Shown: one piece after another, positions 41,154 through 50,228 of the stretch
Layout of the letters: each line of letters begins with the position of its first letter
How positions within the stretch are numbered: the stretch's first letter is position 1
Assembly (NCBI RefSeq): GCF_900110345.1
Contig: NZ_FODJ01000010.1
Coordinates: forward strand, 1-64,000
Direction: 5' to 3'
DNA length: 64,000 nucleotides
Source of the DNA: Amphibacillus marinus
GTDB lineage: Bacteria; Bacillota; Bacilli; Bacillales; Amphibacillaceae
Position numbers and translations under genes: made by a program
Notes under the pieces: model-generated
What the model saw: the letters and a program-made list of their open reading frames with translations, nothing else
The model's database searches: none
What the model was told of the DNA's origin: nothing

Positions 41154-42009
41154 AGGGTGGAATCGGATTACCGAATATGGAACATTAGTCATGTTCTCAC
41201 ACACTATTTTCTCATTATCCTTTGCATTGATAGCAATGTTACTTGCAGCTAATGGACTTCCAGAAGTAACAACCTTTTTTTGGATTTTAGTCGCCTTTTT
41301 AAGCGCTAGAACAGGGGCTAATGCACTTAATCGCGTGATTGATGCTGAGATTGATGCTAAGAATCCTCGTACAGCAGATAGACAATTGCCACAGGGGCAG
41401 TTAAATAAAACAGAGGTGCTTATTTTCACCTTATGTTGTTTTATTGTTATGCTAGCTGCAGCTTGGATGCTCAACCCGCTTTGCTTTTACCTAGCGCCAA
41501 TTGCTTTGTTTCTCATGGTTATTTATTCGTATACAAAACGATTTACCTGGATGTGCCATGTTATCTTAGGCATTAGTTGCGCTGCTGCACCAGTTGGTGC
41601 ATGGCTGGCGATAACTGGTGAAATGTCATGGTTAGCTCTATTTATGGGGGCAGCCAATACGGCCTGGGTGGCAGGCTTTGATATTATTTATGGTGCTCAG
41701 GATTATCAGTTTGATAAAGCCAATGGGCTTCGTTCCATACCAGAAACATTTGGTCTTAAATATGGCTTATATATTTCAAGTAGCTTTCATGTTGCAACAG
41801 TCTTTTTCTTGCTAGCTGTTGGTTTTTTAAGTGAAGTAATTCACATTTGGTATTTCATTGGTCTAGCCGTTATTGCTGTTTTATTTATTATTCAGCATCA
41901 AATGATTTCACCGACAAATTTAAAAAATGTCAAGATAGCATCTTACGGTATTAACCAGCTTGTAAGCATCGTTTTTTTAGTATTTGGGTTACTAGATATA
42001 TATTTTTAA
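41140..42009 (+). CDS. UbiA-family prenyltransferase (MqnP-like)
   Basis: A 289-residue membrane prenyltransferase with about eight spans. The first Asp-rich motif is NRVIDAEIDAKNPRT (the N-x-x-x-D and D-x-x-x-D ligands for Mg-diphosphate) and the second YGAQDYQFDKANGL. It attaches a polyprenyl chain to an aromatic acid. The start overlaps the ubiD stop by 14 bases with AAGGTGG inside ubiD, so translation is coupled. Confidence 0.9.
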   Translation: MVWTKGWNRITEYGTLVMFSHTIFSLSFALIAMLLAANGLPEVTTFFWILVAFLSARTGANALNRVIDAEIDAKNPRTADRQLPQGQLNKTEVLIFTLCCFIVMLAAAWMLNPLCFYLAPIALFLMVIYSYTKRFTWMCHVILGISCAAAPVGAWLAITGEMSWLALFMGAANTAWVAGFDIIYGAQDYQFDKANGLRSIPETFGLKYGLYISSSFHVATVFFLLAVGFLSEVIHIWYFIGLAVIAVLFIIQHQMISPTNLKNVKIASYGINQLVSIVFLVFGLLDIYF

Positions 42010-42031
42010 CATGTAAGGGCGGAGGGGTAAA

Positions 42032-42610
42032 ATGGAAAGAATTGTGATTGGTTTGACTGGTGCCAGCGGGAGTATCTATGGAAAGCGGCTCATTGAAGTA
42101 CTACTTAAGCAGCAGATTGAAACGCACGTTATTTTAACAGATACAGCCCAAAAAGTGTTTACCTACGAAATACAGCAATCCGTTAAAAGCTGGCTGAAGG
42201 AACTTCAAGAAAAATACGCGCATTTTCAGTTAGAAAGAAATGATAACCTCTTTGCAAGGGTTGCAAGTGGCTCTTATCATTATGACGGCATGGTTATTTT
42301 ACCTTGCTCAATGGGTACGTTGGCCGAAGTGAGTCATGGTTTAGCGAAGAATTTACTTTGTCGGGCAGCAGACGTTTGTTTGAAGGAAAAGCGTCCGCTA
42401 GTCATCGTGCCAAGAGAAACACCGTTAAATGCAATTCACTTAGAGAATATGCTTAAGCTAGCGAATCAGGGGGTTACGATCCTACCAGCGATGCCAGGAT
42501 TTTACCACCATCCTACATCATTGGAAGCAGTGATTGATTTTGTTGTTGGAAAAATCCTTGATCAGCTTTCGCTTAAACATGACTTATATAAAAAATGGGG
42601 GGATGAATAA
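42032..42610 (+). CDS. ubiX: UbiX-family flavin prenyltransferase
   Basis: A 192-residue flavoprotein making prenylated FMN, the cofactor of the UbiD partner. N-terminal GLTGASGSIYGKRL, the substrate loop with PCSMGTLAEVSHGLAKNLLCRAADV, and LVIVPRETPLNAIHLENMLKL in the usual places. GGAGGGG precedes the ATG. Its stop codon overlaps the next start (TAATG). Confidence 0.92.
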   Translation: MERIVIGLTGASGSIYGKRLIEVLLKQQIETHVILTDTAQKVFTYEIQQSVKSWLKELQEKYAHFQLERNDNLFARVASGSYHYDGMVILPCSMGTLAEVSHGLAKNLLCRAADVCLKEKRPLVIVPRETPLNAIHLENMLKLANQGVTILPAMPGFYHHPTSLEAVIDFVVGKILDQLSLKHDLYKKWGDE

Positions 42611-43536
42611 TGAAAAAGCTACTATGCTTTTTAACGATCAGCATTCTGCTGATTTCAGGCTGTACAAAGCAAGCTAATGCCGACAATCTTATGCCTTTAA
42701 GCTTTGGGGCTATCTCTTCTATAGATGTTTTACCAATAGTGATAGCAGAGGAGAAAGGGTATTTTGAAGAAGAGGGACTAGCTCTGAATTTGGAGTTGTT
42801 TACGAGTGCGAATGATCGTGATGCAGCTTTCATCAGTGGGGAATTAGAAGGGATGATATGTGACATGATCGCGATTAATCTCTATCAAAATAGTGACGTT
42901 GATGTAAAGATTACCAGTGTAACAAATGGTGACTTTCAACTGATTGGACGTAAAGATGAAGCACTTACTGATCTAAATGATATTGTCGGTAGAAAAGTTG
43001 CCATATCTGATAATACATCAATTGAATATGCTTTAGATAAAATGGTTGAGCATGCAGGTTTATCAATTGATGCCCCTGAGAAGGTCATTGTTCCAGCACT
43101 ACCAGTACGATTAGAAATGCTCAGGAATGATCAAGTTGATGTTGCCGTGCTTCCTGAACCATTTGCGTCACTTGCTCTTCAGGATGGCTATAAGCTATTG
43201 GGGAGTGCTCATGAATTAGGTTATTATACATCAGTTACTGCATTTACGCAGGAGGTACTTGAGGGAAAGCAAAAGGAAGTGGAAAGCTTCTTTTCAGCCT
43301 ATAATAAAGCAGTTGATTATTTAAATAACCACCCCGTTCAGGATTACGAGGAAATTATTTTTGACGTTGTTGGTTATCCAGAGGAAATGAAGGGCTCAAT
43401 TCATGCGCCAATTTTTGAAAAGCACGCTCTTCCCACTGAAAGTGACATCGCAAATGTTATTGACTGGGTTAAGGAAAAGGGACTTGTTGACCATGACTTA
43501 CAGCCAGCTGAATTACTGGCAAATTTTGATTTTTAA
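42610..43536 (+). CDS. Orphan solute-binding lipoprotein (NMT1/SsuA type) coupled to ubiX
   Basis: A 308-residue periplasmic-binding-fold protein with lipoprotein signal and lipobox LISGC (Cys at about 17). The rest resembles SsuA/TauA/THI5-type binders: IVIAEEKGYFEEEGLALNLELF, GRKVAISDNTSIEYALDKM, DVAVLPEPFASLAL. No permease or ATPase gene is nearby. The 1-base overlap with ubiX places it firmly in the quinone operon. MqnA/MqnD enzymes of the futalosine route share the fold, but the lipobox argues for an exported binder. Role unknown; uptake or sensing of an aromatic precursor is a guess. Confidence 0.8.
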   Translation: MKKLLCFLTISILLISGCTKQANADNLMPLSFGAISSIDVLPIVIAEEKGYFEEEGLALNLELFTSANDRDAAFISGELEGMICDMIAINLYQNSDVDVKITSVTNGDFQLIGRKDEALTDLNDIVGRKVAISDNTSIEYALDKMVEHAGLSIDAPEKVIVPALPVRLEMLRNDQVDVAVLPEPFASLALQDGYKLLGSAHELGYYTSVTAFTQEVLEGKQKEVESFFSAYNKAVDYLNNHPVQDYEEIIFDVVGYPEEMKGSIHAPIFEKHALPTESDIANVIDWVKEKGLVDHDLQPAELLANFDF

Positions 43537-43651
43537 GAAAGCTTCACCACCTTGTTGGTGACAAGCTAATAACCTTTGCTCTTGGTAATCAAGCTGCCGT
43601 ATCTTATAATAAGAATAAGCTCGCTATTGTTATGAGAATTGGAGGAAGTAT

Positions 43652-44743
43652 ATGAAAAAGTATAAAAGAACGATAATGATTGTTATTTTCATTGTATGCT
43701 GTAGCAGTATTGGCATTGCTATAGGTGCTTATTCTGCAATGAATGATATATCATTTAACTTTAAGTTTATTGATATTATAGTTGGCTATGTATTTCTATT
43801 AATCTCACTTTTTTTAGCTATTAATTTTCATGAATTCGGTCACTATCTTATGGGAAAGAGCTTGAATTATCGTTTGCTTATCTATAGAATAGGTTTTTTA
43901 TCTTTCAGTTATGAAAATGGAAGAATGAAGTTTGAAATTATTAACAATAAAGGGTATGGTGGTTTATGTGCGATGTTGCCACCTCGCGAAACGAATCCAT
44001 CAGATCGGAAGCATCTTCTCTATTTTAGTGGTGGCGTACTGGCTAATTTTATGACGGGGATGCTTACTTTAGGAATTAATGTTTTTGTGGAGACTAGTAG
44101 ATATGAATCGTTTTTCTTAATTGTATTCTCAATCTGCAGCATTTTACTTGGAGTAATCAATCTCATTCCATTTAAAACTAGTGGTAACCAATTAACTGAT
44201 GGCAAAATTATCTGGGGAATCTTAAAGAAGGACGCTAGCGTATCTGCAATGCTTACTGCTTTTAAGCTGTCAGTTCAACTTGGCAGTGGCACTCGGCCAC
44301 GAGAATTAAGGATGGCCGATATCGACCCATATATTGATGATGAGCCAGCTATTCTTATCTATAAGTGCTTTTCATTACTTGATGCTGGGGAAATAGATCA
44401 ATTAGGGCTGTTGAGCAAGCTCATTATTTCAAGATTGTCTGATATGTCAACTGTTATCTTGCCTGCTGTTTATGGTGAGCTAGTTATGATTGGCTGTATG
44501 ACTAATGATCACCAACTGATTGAAACCTATTATCCGCTTGTCGAGAAATCGCTTGCTAAGGACAAGGATGTTAATGGCCAGCGGATAAATGCTTATTATC
44601 AGGTCAACCAAGGTAATGTAGAGCAAGCACAAGAACATATTAGTAACGGAAAAGCCGTTGCCGGCAAGTTTCCTATTGCAGGTCAGGCAATTATGGAACT
44701 AGATCTATTAGACAAGTTAGCACAAATCATTAAGGGAAAATGA
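43652..44743 (+). CDS. M50-type membrane metalloprotease
   Basis: A 363-residue protein with spans at about 10-30 and 41-60, zinc motif HEFGH (about residues 68-72) in the second span, further spans at about 130-175 and a third-ligand motif near NLIPFKTSGNQLTDGK. These are site-2-protease features. The C-terminal 150 residues are soluble and helical, possibly TPR-like. Substrate unknown; it could act on a membrane-anchored regulator. It is followed 12 bases later by an S66 peptidase gene. Confidence 0.78.
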   Translation: MKKYKRTIMIVIFIVCCSSIGIAIGAYSAMNDISFNFKFIDIIVGYVFLLISLFLAINFHEFGHYLMGKSLNYRLLIYRIGFLSFSYENGRMKFEIINNKGYGGLCAMLPPRETNPSDRKHLLYFSGGVLANFMTGMLTLGINVFVETSRYESFFLIVFSICSILLGVINLIPFKTSGNQLTDGKIIWGILKKDASVSAMLTAFKLSVQLGSGTRPRELRMADIDPYIDDEPAILIYKCFSLLDAGEIDQLGLLSKLIISRLSDMSTVILPAVYGELVMIGCMTNDHQLIETYYPLVEKSLAKDKDVNGQRINAYYQVNQGNVEQAQEHISNGKAVAGKFPIAGQAIMELDLLDKLAQIIKGK

Positions 44744-44755
44744 AGGGATGATTTT

Positions 44756-45610
44756 ATGCTTAAAAAGGGCGATAAAGTAGGATTTATCGCATGTTCGGAT
44801 GGAAGAACAGCTAACCAGCTGGAGCAGATCAATAGAATAGAGCAACAATTTGTTGAGTGGGGCTTGCAAGTGATCAGAGCTACTACATTATTTCAGCAAG
44901 GGCAATTGAATTGGTTAACATCGCCAAGACAACGGGCACAAGAGCTAATGGTGTTATATAAATCTAGGGATGTGAAAGCGATTTTTGACCTTTCAGGAGG
45001 TGATAGTGCAAATCAAATCCTTCCTTTTATTGACTTTGATCTGATTCAACAGAATCCCAAGCTTTTTTTTGGTTACAGTGATCTAACAGTCCTGCTAAAT
45101 AGTATCTATACGCAAGCTAATGGTAAAGTCTTTCATTACCAGTTGATGCATCTTGAGCATAATTCAGGAAAAGAGCAGCTCTATCAACTTTTATTCGCAG
45201 ATAATTGTAACCCTCAGTTTAAGCTAGAATGGATTAAAGGTAATTATATGGAAGGGATAGTCGTTGGTGGTAGTATTCGCTGCTTCTTAAAGTTAGCTGG
45301 AACGCCTTTGATACCAGATCCTTTAAATAAAGTACTATTTTTAGAAGCGTTAAGTGGCAAGCCAAGTCGAATTGCATCGTATCTGGCTCAACTAGATCAG
45401 CTAGGGTACTTTGCGAGCATTAATGGTCTATTACTTGGTTCCTTTACCGAGCTGGAGCAAGAAAGTAATGGAAAGGCTACTCTGCTTGCCTTAATAGCAT
45501 TTTATGCTGACAAATACAAGCTGCCAATTGTTAAGACCAACCAACTAGGTCATGGTACAAATAGTCATATATTACGAATAGGTTATCCGCTTGTCTTGGC
45601 AAAAGAATAA
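44756..45610 (+). CDS. S66-family LD-carboxypeptidase/MccF-like serine peptidase
   Basis: A 284-residue S66 peptidase. Nucleophile Ser108 in FFGYSDLTVLLN, the Glu in VLFLEALSGKPSRI and the His in QLGHGTNSHILRIGYP complete the Ser-Glu-His triad. Relatives either trim murein tetrapeptides (LdcA) or cleave microcin C-type peptides (MccF), and MccF-like members often work in immunity or recycling. AAGGGATG precedes the ATG. Likely co-transcribed with the M50 protein. Confidence 0.85.
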   Translation: MLKKGDKVGFIACSDGRTANQLEQINRIEQQFVEWGLQVIRATTLFQQGQLNWLTSPRQRAQELMVLYKSRDVKAIFDLSGGDSANQILPFIDFDLIQQNPKLFFGYSDLTVLLNSIYTQANGKVFHYQLMHLEHNSGKEQLYQLLFADNCNPQFKLEWIKGNYMEGIVVGGSIRCFLKLAGTPLIPDPLNKVLFLEALSGKPSRIASYLAQLDQLGYFASINGLLLGSFTELEQESNGKATLLALIAFYADKYKLPIVKTNQLGHGTNSHILRIGYPLVLAKE

Positions 45611-45626
45611 TTTTACAAATATATTA

Positions 45627-45663
45627 ATGCTCAATCCTAGAGTTAGGGTTGAGCATTTTTTTG
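45627..45663 (+). terminator. Terminator after the S66 peptidase gene
   Basis: ATGCTCAATCCTA and TAGGGTTGAGCAT form a long stem with loop GAGT, followed by seven T. Confidence 0.92.
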
Positions 45664-45825
45664 CTGAAGTTAATTTTATAATTGTCGATCTGAGTTGGGC
45701 TCAGAGGATTTGAATTAGCATGATTTAGAGTTCTTATTAGCTTTGGTATATTTACTAGTCTTTTTCATAATGATATCAGCCAACAATAGTTAACATAGGA
45801 AATTTCTATAATCGAAGTAAATCAG

Positions 45826-45868
45826 TTGACAAACAGAGTAAATAACGCAATAATAGATAGCATGCTAT
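45826..45868 (+). promoter_or_regulatory. Promoter and palindromic operator of the marR-ABC operon
   Basis: Perfect -35 TTGACA (45826-45831), 17-base spacer, -10 AATAAT (45849-45854). ATAGCATGCTAT (45857-45868) is a perfect 12-bp palindrome over the transcription start, well placed for autorepression by the MarR protein encoded next. Confidence 0.65.
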
Positions 45869-45896
45869 GTAAATGTGTACAAAGGAGGTTGCCTAA

Positions 45897-46328
45897 GTGA
45901 CGAAGGATTTCTTCTTTCAATTGCGCTTGGTCTATTTTGCTCTTGAGCGAGAAAAAAACAGCTATTTTGAGAAAGAAAACTTAACGGCATCGCAAGGTGA
46001 TATTTTGCTGTTTCTTGCTGGAGCTAAGTGGCGTGGGAATGAGGTTAATCAAAAGGATATTGAGACACATTTTCGCTTAACTAATCCAACCGTAACAGGT
46101 CTGCTAAATCGGTTAGAAGAGAAGGGATTTGTTGTCCGAGTTAAGAGTGAAGTAGATGCGCGTCAAAAATACATTCATTTAACTAAAAATGGGATTAGTG
46201 TATTAAAACGGTTTAAAAACCATAAAGAATTTTTAGATGAAAAAATATTTAAAGGGTTTAAAAAAGAAGATAAGGCTGACATGCTTGATAAAATGCACGT
46301 CATATTAGAAAACTTAAAAAACGAATAA
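45897..46328 (+). CDS. MarR-family transcriptional regulator
   Basis: A 143-residue winged-helix regulator; recognition region around VNQKDIETHFRLTNPTVTGLLNRLEEKGFV and wing SEVDARQKYIHLT. Start is GTG 45897 behind AAAGGAGG. It is 41 bp ahead of two ABC exporter genes and probably represses the operon until a drug or toxic lipid is sensed. Confidence 0.9.
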   Translation: MTKDFFFQLRLVYFALEREKNSYFEKENLTASQGDILLFLAGAKWRGNEVNQKDIETHFRLTNPTVTGLLNRLEEKGFVVRVKSEVDARQKYIHLTKNGISVLKRFKNHKEFLDEKIFKGFKKEDKADMLDKMHVILENLKNE

Positions 46329-46369
46329 AAGGCTAGCTTATTTAATTTTACAGGTTTGGGGGTTAACAG

Positions 46370-48109
46370 ATGATAAGAAAACTATTGGCTTTTCTAGGCG
46401 AATACAAGCGACAAACAATTCTTACACCAATTATGGTCACAGGAGAGGTAGCGCTTGAACTTATGATTCCATTTTTAATGGCACGTATTGTTGATTATGG
46501 TATTTTAGGTGATGGAGGCATGGGCTATACAATTCGAGTTGGGTTGTTAATGATTTTAATGGCTGTGCTTGCCTTGGTCTTTGGTGGATTAAGTGGGAAA
46601 TATGCTGCCGAGGCTGGAATGGGTTTTGCCAAAAATATTCGGTCTGGCTTATTTAAACAAATTCAAACATATTCCTTTGCGAATGTAGATAAATTCTCAA
46701 CAGCAACACTGGTAACAAGATTGACAACGGATATAACTAATACCCAAAACTCGTTTATGATGGTAGTGCGAATGGCTGTAAGAGCACCAATCATGTTAAT
46801 TGGCGCAACGATAATGGCTGTTTCAATTAACCCGCAGCTGTCATTGATCTTCTTAGCGGCTATTCCTGTTCTGTCCATTTCATTGTACTTAATCGGAAAG
46901 AGTGCGCATCCTCGATTTTTAGATATGCTTGAGAAGTATGATGGCTTAAACGAAAAGGTACAAGATTTTATTGTTAATATCCGCGTTGTTAAAGCTTTTG
47001 TTCGTGAACAACACGAAGAGAAGAAATTTATCGCTGATGCTGAGAAAGTTCGTGATGCGCAGCTCCGAGCAGAAAAACTCGTCATTTTAAATATGCCAAT
47101 TATGCAGTTTACAATTTATACGAGTATTATTGCAATAATTTGGTTTGGTGGAAACATGGTGATCGCTGGAACCTTTAATATTGGTGAATTATCAAGCTTT
47201 ATTATGTACATTCTTCAAGTTCTAATTTCATTAATGTTAATTTCGATGGTCTTCATTATGCTAATCATTTCCAGAGCATCCTTCTCTAGAATTATTGAAG
47301 CGCTTGAGGAAGAGCCTGTCTTAAATGATAAGGATAGTGATGTTAACCTTACCTTACAAGATGGTAGCATCACATTTAAGAATGTTAACTTTAGTTACAA
47401 TGATGATCCTAATAATTTGGTCTTGAAAAACATTAATTTTACGGTTGAATCTGGCCAGACAATTGGCATTATCGGTGGGACGGGATCATCTAAGACAACG
47501 CTGGTGCAATTAATTCCGCGCCTTTATGATGCCTTAAACGGAGAAGTGATTGTTGGTGGTCATCATGTTCGAGATTACAAGCTCAAAACATTGCGTGATC
47601 AGGTTGCAATGGTTTTACAAAAAAATGTTTTGTTCACAGGCACAATTAAAGAGAACTTAAAATGGGGTAATGAGCAAGCCACTGATGAAGAAGTTATTGA
47701 GGCGGCCCAGGCTGCTCAAGCTCATGACTTTATCATGGCCTTTCCAAATGGTTATGAAACTGAGCTTGGCCAGGGGGGCGTGAACGTTTCTGGTGGGCAG
47801 AAGCAGCGCTTGACGATAGCTAGAGCCCTGCTCAAAAAACCTAAGGTAGTCATCTTAGATGATTCGACTAGTGCCGTTGATACAGCGACAGATGCAGCGA
47901 TAAGACAAGTGTTTGCAGAGAAGTTGAACGATGTAACGACGTTAATAATTGCGCAACGGATTACATCTGTGGCAGACGCAGATAAGATTATTGTTATTGA
48001 CGATGGCGAAGTTAATGGGTTTGGTTCACATGAGGAGCTTATTAAAACAAATGAAATATATCGTGAAATTTATGAATCGCAGAGCAAGGGGGTGAATGAT
48101 AATGAGTAA
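46370..48109 (+). CDS. ABC exporter half-transporter A (degenerate-site subunit)
   Basis: A 579-residue membrane-ATPase fusion: six spans (residues 15-300) and a nucleotide-binding domain with Walker A GGTGSSKTT, signature NVSGGQKQRL and Walker B VVILDDSTSAVD. The catalytic Glu after Walker B is Asp, the hallmark of the non-canonical site in heterodimeric exporters such as LmrCD, BmrCD or TM287/288. Overlaps the partner gene by 8 bases when that is read from ATG 48102. Confidence 0.92.
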   Translation: MIRKLLAFLGEYKRQTILTPIMVTGEVALELMIPFLMARIVDYGILGDGGMGYTIRVGLLMILMAVLALVFGGLSGKYAAEAGMGFAKNIRSGLFKQIQTYSFANVDKFSTATLVTRLTTDITNTQNSFMMVVRMAVRAPIMLIGATIMAVSINPQLSLIFLAAIPVLSISLYLIGKSAHPRFLDMLEKYDGLNEKVQDFIVNIRVVKAFVREQHEEKKFIADAEKVRDAQLRAEKLVILNMPIMQFTIYTSIIAIIWFGGNMVIAGTFNIGELSSFIMYILQVLISLMLISMVFIMLIISRASFSRIIEALEEEPVLNDKDSDVNLTLQDGSITFKNVNFSYNDDPNNLVLKNINFTVESGQTIGIIGGTGSSKTTLVQLIPRLYDALNGEVIVGGHHVRDYKLKTLRDQVAMVLQKNVLFTGTIKENLKWGNEQATDEEVIEAAQAAQAHDFIMAFPNGYETELGQGGVNVSGGQKQRLTIARALLKKPKVVILDDSTSAVDTATDAAIRQVFAEKLNDVTTLIIAQRITSVADADKIIVIDDGEVNGFGSHEELIKTNEIYREIYESQSKGVNDNE

Positions 48110-50024
48110 AGCAGCTAATGCTACCAAGCCAGCTCGTGGACCGATCGGAGGTCCACGGGCACCTAGAAAACCAAGTAACCTCTGGGCTACAGTGCTACGA
48201 ATCGCACAATACATGCGAGATGATAAATGGATTTTATTCGTTGTATTTGTTTCAATTATTGTAAGTTCACTCGCCAATGTCATTGGGATTTCTTTCTTAC
48301 AGGTCATTATCGATGACTATTTAGAACCGCTAATTAATCAGCCTAACAGTGAGCTCATGGGGGGATTCGTTTCTGTTATCTTTCTAATTGGCTGGATTTA
48401 TCTAATCGGAGCGATTTCTACCTATGTATTTAATCGGTTAATGGTTGGTGTCTCAACACGTACACTATACAAAATTAGAATTGATTTGTTTCAGAAGATG
48501 GAAGCATTACCGATTAAATACTATGATACACATACACATGGTGATTTAATGAGCTTGTATACCAATGATATTGACACGATGCGTCAAGTATTATCGAATA
48601 GTGTGACAAGTTTTATCACCTCGTTCATTACTGTTATCAGTGTCTTCATTATGATGCTCGTTTTTAGTTGGCAATTGACAATTCTCGTGCTTGTTATGTT
48701 AGTGGTTATGCTTCTTGTTGTCAAAAAGGTTGGTGGTAAGAGTGCTAACTACTTTATTAAACAGCAACAAGAGTTAGGTCAAGTCAATGGGTATATAGAA
48801 GAGATGATTGAGGGGCAGAAGGTTGTAAAAGTGTTCTCGCGTCAAAAACGTGTTCTTCAAGATTTTGAGGAACTAAATGAACAGCTTCGTGTCAGTGCAA
48901 CTTGGGCAAATACATTTGCAAACATTTTGATGCCAATAATGATTAATTTGTCATATGTGCTTTATGCAATTACTGCCATGGTTGGGGGCGTCCTGACAAT
49001 TATGGGGGCTTTATCATTAGGGACAGTCATTGCATTCTTACAGTATACCCGTACGTTTTCAATGCCGATTACGCAAATCTCTCAGCAATTAAATGCAGTT
49101 CTAACCGCCTTAGCTGGTGCTGAACGTGTCTTTAAAGTAATTGACGAAAAACCAGAACTAGATGAAGGTTATATTACCATGGTACCTGTCGTAATGAATG
49201 GGGATGGTACAGTTAATGAAAGTAACGAACGTACCGGACACTTTGCTTGGAAAGAGGTACAGGATAATGGCTCTGCAGTATTAACAATTGTGCGTGGCAA
49301 TGTTGTTTTTGAAGACGTGACATTTGGTTATGAAAAGGATAAAACGGTTTTAAATAATGTCTCGCTGTATGCTAAGCCTGGTCAGAAAATTGCGTTTGTT
49401 GGTTCAACAGGTGCTGGAAAAACAACGATAACCAACTTAATTAATCGCTTTTATGATGTGCCTTCAGGAAATATTAGTATAGATGGCATTGAAATTAATA
49501 AAATTAAAAAGTCAGACCTACGACAAGCTCTATCAATGGTTTTACAAGATACCCACTTGTTCACGGGTACTGTTAAAGAGAATATCCGTTATGGACGCTT
49601 AAACGCAACGGATGAAGAAGTGGTTGCTGCTGCTAAGCTTGCAAATGCAGATACGTTTATCCGACACTTAGATCATGGCTACGATACAGTGTTAAAATCG
49701 GATGGAGGCAACCTATCTCAAGGTCAACGTCAGCTATTAGCAATTGCACGGGCTGCAATTGCAGAAACGCCTATTCTTATTTTAGATGAAGCAACCTCTT
49801 CCATTGATACAAGAACTGAAGCATTAATCCAAAAAGGAATGGATCGGTTGATGGAAGGTAAGACATCGTTTATTATTGCCCATCGTTTGTCTACAGTACG
49901 ATCTGCAAATGCAATTATGGTATTAGAACATGGTGAGATTATTGAACGTGGTGACCATGACCAGTTAATTGAGCAACGTGGTAAGTATTATCAATTATCA
50001 GCAGGGATGTTTGAGTTAAGTTAA
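48102..50024 (+). CDS. ABC exporter half-transporter B (canonical ATPase subunit)
   Basis: A 640-residue partner with a hydrophilic N-terminus rich in Ala, Pro and Arg, six spans, Walker A GSTGAGKTT, signature NLSQGQRQLL and Walker B ILILDEATSSID with the intact catalytic Glu. An extra about 35-residue stretch before the ATPase core (MVPVVMNGDGTVNESNER) is typical of the larger subunit (YheH/LmrD type). ATG 48102 suits AAGGGGGTGA better than ATG 48096. Likely a multidrug or lipid exporter. Confidence 0.92.
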   Translation: MSKAANATKPARGPIGGPRAPRKPSNLWATVLRIAQYMRDDKWILFVVFVSIIVSSLANVIGISFLQVIIDDYLEPLINQPNSELMGGFVSVIFLIGWIYLIGAISTYVFNRLMVGVSTRTLYKIRIDLFQKMEALPIKYYDTHTHGDLMSLYTNDIDTMRQVLSNSVTSFITSFITVISVFIMMLVFSWQLTILVLVMLVVMLLVVKKVGGKSANYFIKQQQELGQVNGYIEEMIEGQKVVKVFSRQKRVLQDFEELNEQLRVSATWANTFANILMPIMINLSYVLYAITAMVGGVLTIMGALSLGTVIAFLQYTRTFSMPITQISQQLNAVLTALAGAERVFKVIDEKPELDEGYITMVPVVMNGDGTVNESNERTGHFAWKEVQDNGSAVLTIVRGNVVFEDVTFGYEKDKTVLNNVSLYAKPGQKIAFVGSTGAGKTTITNLINRFYDVPSGNISIDGIEINKIKKSDLRQALSMVLQDTHLFTGTVKENIRYGRLNATDEEVVAAAKLANADTFIRHLDHGYDTVLKSDGGNLSQGQRQLLAIARAAIAETPILILDEATSSIDTRTEALIQKGMDRLMEGKTSFIIAHRLSTVRSANAIMVLEHGEIIERGDHDQLIEQRGKYYQLSAGMFELS

Positions 50025-50052
50025 CAATGCTTTGGTAATATGCTTCATAATA

Positions 50053-50100
50053 ACAGCCTCTTATTCAAGTCTTTAAAAACCTTGAATAAGAGGCTGCTTA
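50053..50100 (+). terminator. Terminator of the ABC exporter operon
   Basis: CAGCCTCTTATTCAAG and CTTGAATAAGAGGCTG form a perfect 16-bp stem. Confidence 0.85.
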
Positions 50101-50170
50101 AATGTAGTAAAATATAAGAAGTATGAATGAATCAGTAAATTTTCATTAGTTTTTAGTGTTAGGCGTAATC

Positions 50171-50199
50171 AAAAACCATCTCTAAATGAATGAGATGGT
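50171..50199 (-). terminator. Terminator of the MFS transporter gene
   Basis: ACCATCTC and GAGATGGT pair around a 9-base loop; the A5 run on the left gives a U tract on the minus strand, about 30 bases past the stop. Confidence 0.75.
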
Positions 50200-50228
50200 A
50201 AAAGGGATGGTTTGTTCAGTTAATGTAA

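Noticed and set aside
43537-43651. Terminator after the orphan binding lipoprotein
   Set aside because: AGCTT..ACCA/TGGT..AAGCT pairs, but there is no T run, so termination here is not supported.
46663-47085. 140-codon minus-strand frame inside the ABC exporter gene
   Set aside because: Antisense shadow; Ser/Thr-rich composition and no start signals.
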